The translations under genes and the position numbers were made by a program. Positions 5,804-8,988 of a DNA stretch of 8,988 bases are shown here, piece by piece (position 1 is the first letter of the stretch; each line of letters starts with the position of its first letter). The notes below the pieces were generated by a model. That model ran no database searches, had not been told where the DNA came from, and was given only the letters and a program-made list of their open reading frames with translations. This DNA comes from an uncultured Clostridia bacterium (GTDB lineage: Bacteria; Bacillota; Clostridia; TANB77; CAG-508). The DNA is taken from assembly GCA_944393305.1 (NCBI GenBank), contig CALXZS010000048.1, positions 1 through 8,988 on the forward strand, read 5' to 3'.

Positions 5804-6193
5804 TTATTTTTCATTATTATCTAATAAATATAACCCTATACAAAACATTCCAATTCCCAACATTATAATGGATGATTTTAACTCCATTTTATTTAGTATA
5901 TTTAATACTACCACTCCTATTCCCATTGCTAAACCTACTGCTTTTAAAATTAGGTTAATTAATTCTTTTATTTTACTATTAGAATAATCTTGCTTTTTAG
6001 TTTTTAGTAATTCTTCAACTGAAACATCTAAAATATCTGCTAATTTAGATATTGCATTTATATCTGGGCAAGATAAATTTCTTTCCCATTTTGATACTGC
6101 TTTATCTGTAACATTCATTTTTTCTGCTAGTTCACTTTGTGTCATTCCTTTCTGTTTTCTAAAATACGCTATTGTTTCTCCTATACTTTTCAT
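5804..6193 (-). CDS. XRE regulator with two C-terminal membrane segments
   Basis: A 129-residue protein. Residues 4-63 form an XRE helix-turn-helix (IGETIAYFRKQKGMTQSELA, then VTDKAVSKWERNLSCPDINA, then LADILDVSVEELL). A short basic linker follows, then two hydrophobic segments (about 80-100 and 107-124). The layout is that of membrane-tethered XRE regulators common in low-GC Firmicutes. AGGAGG lies 5 nt before the ATG at 6193. It is transcribed alone, convergent with fic, and its stop codon abuts the shared terminator hairpin. Targets are unknown. No convincing -10/-35 pair was found upstream; the sequence there is too A+T-rich to choose. Confidence 0.85.
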   Translation of the reverse strand: MKSIGETIAYFRKQKGMTQSELAEKMNVTDKAVSKWERNLSCPDINAISKLADILDVSVEELLKTKKQDYSNSKIKELINLILKAVGLAMGIGVVVLNILNKMELKSSIIMLGIGMFCIGLYLLDNNEK

Positions 6194-6257
6194 ATCTTCC
6201 TCCTACATAATATTTTACCACAAATATATTTATATAAATATTAATATTTTCAATAAA

Positions 6258-6307
6258 ATAAGTAAACCAATAATCGGTTTAGTTTTCTCGACTATTAGTT
6301 TACTTGT
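6258..6307 (-). terminator. Terminator of the decayed MBL-fold gene
   Basis: AAGTAAAC...AATA at 6259-6275 pairs with TATT...GTTTACTT at 6288-6304. On the minus strand the two irregular positions become G-U pairs, giving a 17-bp stem. On the plus strand they would be mismatches, which shows the direction. A U-rich tail (ACTTATTTTATT) follows. Confidence 0.75.
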
Positions 6308-6310
6308 TTT

Positions 6311-6620
6311 TTATTTTAATAATTCTTCCATTATTTCATTTATATTTTCATCATGATATGTAATATTTAATTCAAAACCACCTATATTAACTCCATTTTC
6401 TCTTAATAATTGTTTTTCCAAGTCCTTTTACATAGTTTTCAAATTCTTCAAAATTATCATAAAAAGCTGGAAATTCAATTAATAATAAATTTTTATCATT
6501 TTCTAAAATATAACTTTCATCATTCATTAAATCATTTGTTTGATAAGCGTGTAATTTAATATTTTCAAAATTATATACTTCTACAAATCCCTTTTTTAAA
6601 TTTATTTTTTTACTTTCCAT
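6311..6620 (-). pseudogene. Truncated, frameshifted metallo-beta-lactamase-fold gene
   Basis: The first 70 codons match the N-terminus of a metallo-beta-lactamase-fold family (GFVEVYNFENIKLHAYQTND, then DESYILENDKNLLLIEFPAF). Its members are normally well over 200 residues. The catalytic HxHxDH region and all later metal ligands are absent. At about 6413-6421 the reading frame shifts by +1: the original frame stops at 6387, whereas the other frame continues as EKQLLRENGVNIGGFELNIT and ends NEIMEELLK at a TAA (6313-6311), just before the terminator. The tail may be a shrunken piece of the same family (an IGG-F-x-I strand) or an unrelated fragment. GAGGAGA before the ATG and the promoter are intact. 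I read it as a decaying gene with an internal deletion plus an indel; a tiny residual protein is possible. Confidence 0.65.
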
Positions 6621-6734
6621 TTTAATTTCTCCTCGTATAATATATTTAGATTTTAGAAGATTACCTAAAACTTTTATGCATAAATTTATTGTATTTGAAA
6701 ATTTGTAGCTACTTATTTTTCAATTTCTATAAAT

Positions 6735-6763
6735 ATTTTAATTGCACTTTTTGATTCTGTAAA
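6735..6763 (-). promoter_or_regulatory. Promoter of the decayed MBL-fold gene
   Basis: TTTACA (6763-6758), a 17-bp spacer and TAAAAT (6740-6735) on the minus strand. The leader to the ATG at 6620 would be about 108 nt. The segment 6621-6734 otherwise shows no gene. Confidence 0.6.
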
Positions 6764-6780
6764 GTAGTCACTTTAAAGTG
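6761..6780. promoter_or_regulatory. Overlapping palindromes upstream of the MBL promoter (candidate HxlR operator)
   Basis: CACTTTAAAGTG (6769-6780) is a perfect 12-bp palindrome. AAAGT-AGTC-ACTTT (6761-6774) overlaps it and covers the edge of the -35. HxlR regulators commonly control a divergent gene through such dyads, and an HxlR remnant lies on the other side. The palindrome is seen; the binding protein is inferred. Confidence 0.45.
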
Positions 6781-6907
6781 GCATAGTTTCCTAGAGGTAC
6801 CATTTGGCTATTTTGCTTTATTTTCAGTTTCTAATTTTTTTTAAATTCTTTTTTGTATGTTACATCCTTTTATATACTATTGTTGTATTTACTGAATTTT
6901 AGGGTTT
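6781..6907. other. Gene-free T-rich spacer between the two decayed genes
   Basis: No reading frame, hairpin or convincing promoter. GGTACC at 6797-6802 is the only short palindrome noted. Confidence 0.4.
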
Positions 6908-7216
6908 ACTGTTTTATATTTATTTGATATAATTTTAGATATAGAATGTTTGTTTTGAAATATTTAAAGAATTATATGTGGCTTTGAGCAAAGTGAGAAA
7001 GGAATAAAATCTGTTACTGGTATTACTCAAAAAGTTTTAACAAATAACCTTAGGCAGATGGAAGCTTCAGGTTTAATAAAAAGAAAAGTATATGCTGAAG
7101 TACCACCAAGGGTTGAGTATTCGCTTACTGAAACTGGTTTAAGTTTAAAACCAGTGCTTGATTCTATGGTTATATGGGGAAATAAATATAGAGATAAACA
7201 AAAATCCCAGAATTAA
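6908..7216 (+). pseudogene. HxlR-family transcriptional regulator remnant with frameshifts
   Basis: From 6983 to 7216 an uninterrupted frame encodes the C-terminal two-thirds of an HxlR winged-helix regulator: EKGIKSVTGITQKVLTNNLR, then QMEASGLIKRKVYAEVPPRV, then EYSLTETGLSLKPVLDSMV and a WGNKY end. It has no ATG and an in-frame TAA at 6965-6967. Upstream, the missing N-terminal pieces can be read in other frames: VLYLFDIILD (about 6911-6940), then YRMFVLKYLKNYM (about 6934-6978), matching the usual 'V.ytl.iIgGKyr..iL.yLk' order. The gene therefore seems to have been broken by at least two small indels and not by one large truncation. The C-terminal assignment is firm; the N-terminal reconstruction is weaker. 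In related bacteria HxlR genes often stand divergent from an MBL-fold gene, as here. Confidence 0.75.
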
Positions 7217-7227
7217 TTTGGAATTTT
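7201..7227 (-). terminator. Terminator after the zincin/42-codon unit
   Basis: AAAATCCCA (7201-7209) and TGGAATTTT (7219-7227) form a 9-bp stem with one G-U pair on the minus strand, a 9-nt loop and a TTTTTGTTT tail. It overlaps the last bases of the 42-codon frame and the end of the HxlR remnant on the other strand. Confidence 0.65.
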
Positions 7228-7354
7228 ATCTATCTACATCTTTATTTTCTATTTCTTTAAATAATTTTTCTACATCTTGCATTGATTTTGCTTCATTAAA
7301 TGGTTCTAAAATATTTTGTCTAGATTTATTTTGCATATCGAATAATTTTAACAT
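7226..7354 (-). CDS. 42-codon small protein, or C-terminal extension of the zincin gene after an in-frame TAG
   Basis: The frame runs from ATG 7354-7352 to TAA 7228-7226 and encodes a charged, probably helical peptide: MLKLFDMQNKSRQNIL, EPFNEAKSMQD, VEKLFKEIENKDVDR. The start codon directly follows the TAG (7357-7355) of the upstream gene and is in the same frame, so sense coding resumes with no gap. Three readings are possible. It may be a separate microprotein translated by termination-reinitiation (only a weak AGAAG precedes it). It may be the natural C-terminus of a roughly 299-residue zincin cut by a nonsense mutation. Or it may be reached by stop-codon readthrough. I do not recognise the sequence. 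The terminator begins at its last codons, so it belongs to the same transcript. Confidence 0.55.
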   Translation of the reverse strand: MLKLFDMQNKSRQNILEPFNEAKSMQDVEKLFKEIENKDVDR

Positions 7355-8125
7355 CTAATTTCTTCTATAATATATTGAATTTTTATCTATATTTTGAAAT
7401 ACATCTTTAAACCTTTTATATATTTCCTCTACATTTATGCCATTTCCTATTGAAAGAATCAATAAATGGCTATTATAATATTTTTTTATTAGGTCGTCAT
7501 CAAATACCATTTGTGCATATTTGTGTTTATCTCCAATTTCAAATTCAGCGAAAACCTCAATATCTTTTCCATATTTTCGCATAGCATATAATATTGTTTT
7601 TTGCCACCCATCATTAAATTCATATGAATTATCTACTACAACTGGGTATTGATATGGTATTTTTCTACCATTTAATTTTACCTCACCATGTTTTTCTAAA
7701 TAATGATTTATTACCATTTCACAAAGCAAATTCTGAGTACCCTCTTCTAGTAATAAATTATTATTATATATAGAATTATATAAATTAGCATCTGATAAGC
7801 AGTGTCCATATTCATGAATTAATACTTCTATTTCTAGCATTATATCTTTTTTAACATTATCATTTATATAAATTTCATTATGCAAATTAAGCGCTTTTCC
7901 TTTATAATCGCAATCTTCTGATTCAAAAAAAATATCTGTTTGTTTGAATATAATCTCTAATCTTTCTTTTTTCTCAGCATCAAATTTTTTTCCAAGCATA
8001 TCTTGCCAAAATTCTCTAATCATTTGTTGTACTAATTCCACTTCGGGCTTTAATTCTGGAGAAATATATGACTTAAAACTTTGTATTATTTTATTTCTAT
8101 TTTGTTTATTTTTTATTTTATTCAA
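7355..8125 (-). CDS. Putative zinc metallopeptidase (HEYGH zincin), unrecognised family
   Basis: A 256-residue protein with no signal peptide or membrane segment, so probably cytoplasmic. The zinc motif HEYGH is at 104-108, preceded by a hydrophobic helix (MLEIEVLIHEYGH). A third ligand is likely Glu127 or Glu128 in LLLEEGTQNLL, 19-20 residues after the second His, which is the gluzincin arrangement. Before the motif lies a helical region (28-68) and a strand pair (ALNLHNEIYINDNVKKD). The rest is mixed, with an acidic DDDLIKKYY segment. I do not recognise the family; the active-site geometry suggests a real peptidase. The ATG at 8125 directly follows an in-frame TGA, with AGAAG 9 nt upstream as a weak ribosome site. 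It shares a back-to-back promoter region with the pentapeptide gene. Confidence 0.75.
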   Translation of the reverse strand: MNKIKNKQNRNKIIQSFKSYISPELKPEVELVQQMIREFWQDMLGKKFDAEKKERLEIIFKQTDIFFESEDCDYKGKALNLHNEIYINDNVKKDIMLEIEVLIHEYGHCLSDANLYNSIYNNNLLLEEGTQNLLCEMVINHYLEKHGEVKLNGRKIPYQYPVVVDNSYEFNDGWQKTILYAMRKYGKDIEVFAEFEIGDKHKYAQMVFDDDLIKKYYNSHLLILSIGNGINVEEIYKRFKDVFQNIDKNSIYYRRN

Positions 8126-8168
8126 TAGTTCTTCTTTTACATTATTATCTTTTGATATAGTAAGTATA

Positions 8169-8197
8169 ATTATAACATAATAAGTTTACTATTTCAA
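8169..8197 (-). promoter_or_regulatory. Promoter of the zincin gene
   Basis: TTGAAA (8197-8192), a 17-bp spacer and TATAAT (8174-8169) on the minus strand. The leader is about 37 nt. Its -35 lies 3 bp from the -35 of the divergent promoter. Confidence 0.75.
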
Positions 8198-8200
8198 CGC

Positions 8201-8229
8201 TTGATTTTTAATATATATACATTTATACT
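8201..8229 (+). promoter_or_regulatory. Promoter of the pentapeptide-repeat gene
   Basis: TTGATT (8201-8206), a 17-bp spacer and TATACT (8224-8229). Transcription would start near 8236, giving a leader of about 64 nt that includes the palindrome. Confidence 0.75.
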
Positions 8230-8245
8230 ATATAAAGGTTACTAC

Positions 8246-8264
8246 TAACAGATTTAATCTGTTA
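8246..8264. promoter_or_regulatory. 19-bp palindrome in the pentapeptide gene leader (candidate operator)
   Basis: TAACAGATT-T-AATCTGTTA is a perfect palindrome with a single central base, at about +10 to +28 of the predicted transcript. No T-run follows, so it is unlikely to be a terminator. Its size and symmetry suit a dimeric repressor. As RNA it would be a 7-8 bp hairpin upstream of the ribosome site. Confidence 0.6.
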
Positions 8265-8299
8265 TATAACTTCAATATACATTCTTTCAAGGAGTAAAT

Positions 8300-8902
8300 A
8301 TGGAATCACAAGTAGATTTTATTAATGAACATATTGATTTAGAAGAAGATATTTCTAATTATTCTTTTTCTGATTTAAATTATACTTTCAAAACTACAAA
8401 TTTTATTGAATTTAAGCACTGCCAATTTTCAAACTCACAGCTTTCTGAAAGTAGATTAAATAATTTTTCTTTTACTAATTGCTTGTTTACAAATGTTGAT
8501 TTATCTAATTCAATATTAGAAGATAGTTCTTTTGTTAATACAAATTTTGTTAATTGTAAATTATTAGGTACATCTTTTCTTAATGCTAGTTTTCTTTCTT
8601 GTACTTTTACTAATTGTTTAATTGATTATTCTAATTTTGATTCTTCAACAATTAGAAATTGCAATATACGAGAATCTTCTGTGAATAGTGTGAATTTTAA
8701 CAATGTAAAATTATTAAAATTTACTATTAATGATTCTTCCCTTATGCAGTCTTCTTTTATTAATACTAATTTAAATGGAATTGATTTATCTTCTAATGAT
8801 ATTTCTGGAATTGTAGTAGATAAAAATAAGCTATATGGTCTTATAGTTAATATTAATCAAGCAGTGGAATTGTCTAAATTGTTAGGAATTATTATAAAAT
8901 AA
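8300..8902 (+). CDS. Pentapeptide-repeat protein
   Basis: A 200-residue protein. From about residue 22 to 170 it is built of five-residue units centred on F or L, for example FTNCL-FTNVD-LSNSI-LEDSS and FVNTN-FVNCK-LLGTS. This is the right-handed quadrilateral beta-helix. After the helix comes a capping segment, LYGLIVNINQAVELSKLLGI, a C-terminus shared by many Firmicute pentapeptide proteins. Some family members (Qnr, MfpA, McbG) mimic DNA and protect gyrase, but this fold alone does not show that. The length is close to Qnr, yet the Qnr loops and central hinge were not identified. AAGGAG lies 4 nt before the ATG. Cys, Asn and Ser are frequent at non-central positions. It is transcribed alone and may read through toward the tRNA gene. 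Confidence 0.88.
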   Translation: MESQVDFINEHIDLEEDISNYSFSDLNYTFKTTNFIEFKHCQFSNSQLSESRLNNFSFTNCLFTNVDLSNSILEDSSFVNTNFVNCKLLGTSFLNASFLSCTFTNCLIDYSNFDSSTIRNCNIRESSVNSVNFNNVKLLKFTINDSSLMQSSFINTNLNGIDLSSNDISGIVVDKNKLYGLIVNINQAVELSKLLGIIIK

Positions 8903-8903
8903 C

Positions 8904-8932
8904 TTGAAGTTTTTGCTTTTTGAGTGTATAAT
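8904..8932 (+). promoter_or_regulatory. Promoter of the tRNA-Arg gene
   Basis: TTGAAG (8904-8909), a 17-bp spacer and a perfect TATAAT (8927-8932), 16 bp before the first base of the tRNA. It begins right after the pentapeptide stop codon, with no terminator between. Confidence 0.75.
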
Positions 8933-8948
8933 ATTATTGTTATGTTAT

Positions 8949-8988
8949 GCGCTTGTAGTTTAGCTGGATAGAATGGCAGGCTACGAAC
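8949..8988 (+). tRNA. tRNA-Arg(ACG), 5' part (runs off right edge)
   Basis: The first 40 nt fold as a tRNA: acceptor GCGCTTG, then TA, D-stem GTTT pairing with GAAT around loop AGCTGGATA, G26, anticodon stem GCAGG and loop CTACGAA with anticodon ACG. The 3' half is beyond the window. Confidence 0.92.

Noticed and set aside
6905..6933. Promoter-like TTTACT/17 bp/TATAAT on the plus strand
   Set aside because: It falls inside sequence that reads as the eroded N-terminal part of the HxlR gene, and such matches are frequent by chance in this A+T-rich DNA.
7158..7358. Plus-strand 66-codon frame
   Set aside because: It overlaps the HxlR remnant and is antisense to the 42-codon frame and terminator. 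Its low-complexity Ser/Phe/Leu/Ile composition is typical of antisense to an A-rich gene.
7944..8180. Plus-strand 78-codon frame
   Set aside because: Antisense to the N-terminal part of the zincin gene and runs over its promoter; low-complexity composition.
1..8988. CRISPR array, complete transposase or integrase, rRNA, riboswitch
   Set aside because: No regularly spaced repeat-spacer pattern, no recombinase motif and no conserved RNA fold other than the terminal tRNA was seen on either strand.

Overview
The window is about three-quarters A+T. It has Gram-positive style AGGAGG ribosome sites, many sigma-A type promoters with 17-bp spacers (TTGACA/TATACT and close variants), and rho-independent terminators. 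TGG encodes tryptophan and TGA/TAA/TAG act as stops, so the standard bacterial code fits. The families present (DUF2975 with a YozG-like regulator, DUF4173, DUF4190, XRE regulators, HxlR, Fic) point to a low-GC Firmicute, probably a Clostridia-type or gut Bacilli lineage. I cannot name a species. The region looks like accessory or regulatory DNA: short transcription units, many small regulators, and several broken genes.

Layout. 1-377 (-): N-terminal part of an AbiEi-type antitoxin running off the left edge, with its promoter and an inverted repeat over the -35. 510-3251 (-): a three-gene operon in the order DUF2975 membrane protein, YozG-like XRE regulator, DUF4173 membrane protein. The last gene carries C-terminal Asp-box (BNR) repeats and is split by a one-base frameshift near 693. 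3420-4019 (-): DUF4190-type membrane protein with an extracytoplasmic C-terminal domain. 4154-4333 (+): a 59-residue ribbon-helix-helix protein. The gap between these two divergent genes holds a 13-bp direct repeat and a 13-bp inverted repeat.

4575-4925 (-) is an XRE regulator divergent from a class II Fic AMP-transferase (5087-5767, +). Fic converges through a shared hairpin on another XRE regulator with two membrane segments (5804-6193, -). 6311-7216 holds a decayed pair: a truncated, frameshifted metallo-beta-lactamase-fold gene (-) and a frameshifted HxlR regulator (+), with a promoter and palindromes still visible between them. 7226-8125 (-) carries an unrecognised HEYGH zinc-peptidase-like gene. 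A 42-codon reading frame follows it directly, in the same frame, after a single TAG. 8300-8902 (+) is a pentapeptide-repeat protein. Its promoter lies back to back with that of the peptidase gene, and a 19-bp palindrome sits in its leader. 8949 to the right edge is the 5' part of tRNA-Arg(ACG).

The window does not form one pathway. The common theme is small DNA-binding regulators beside membrane or stress/defence-like effectors (AbiEi, Fic, zincin, pentapeptide protein). The least explained unit is the zincin/42-codon/pentapeptide divergon (7201-8902). The RHH-DUF4190 intergenic region is the richest regulatory site.
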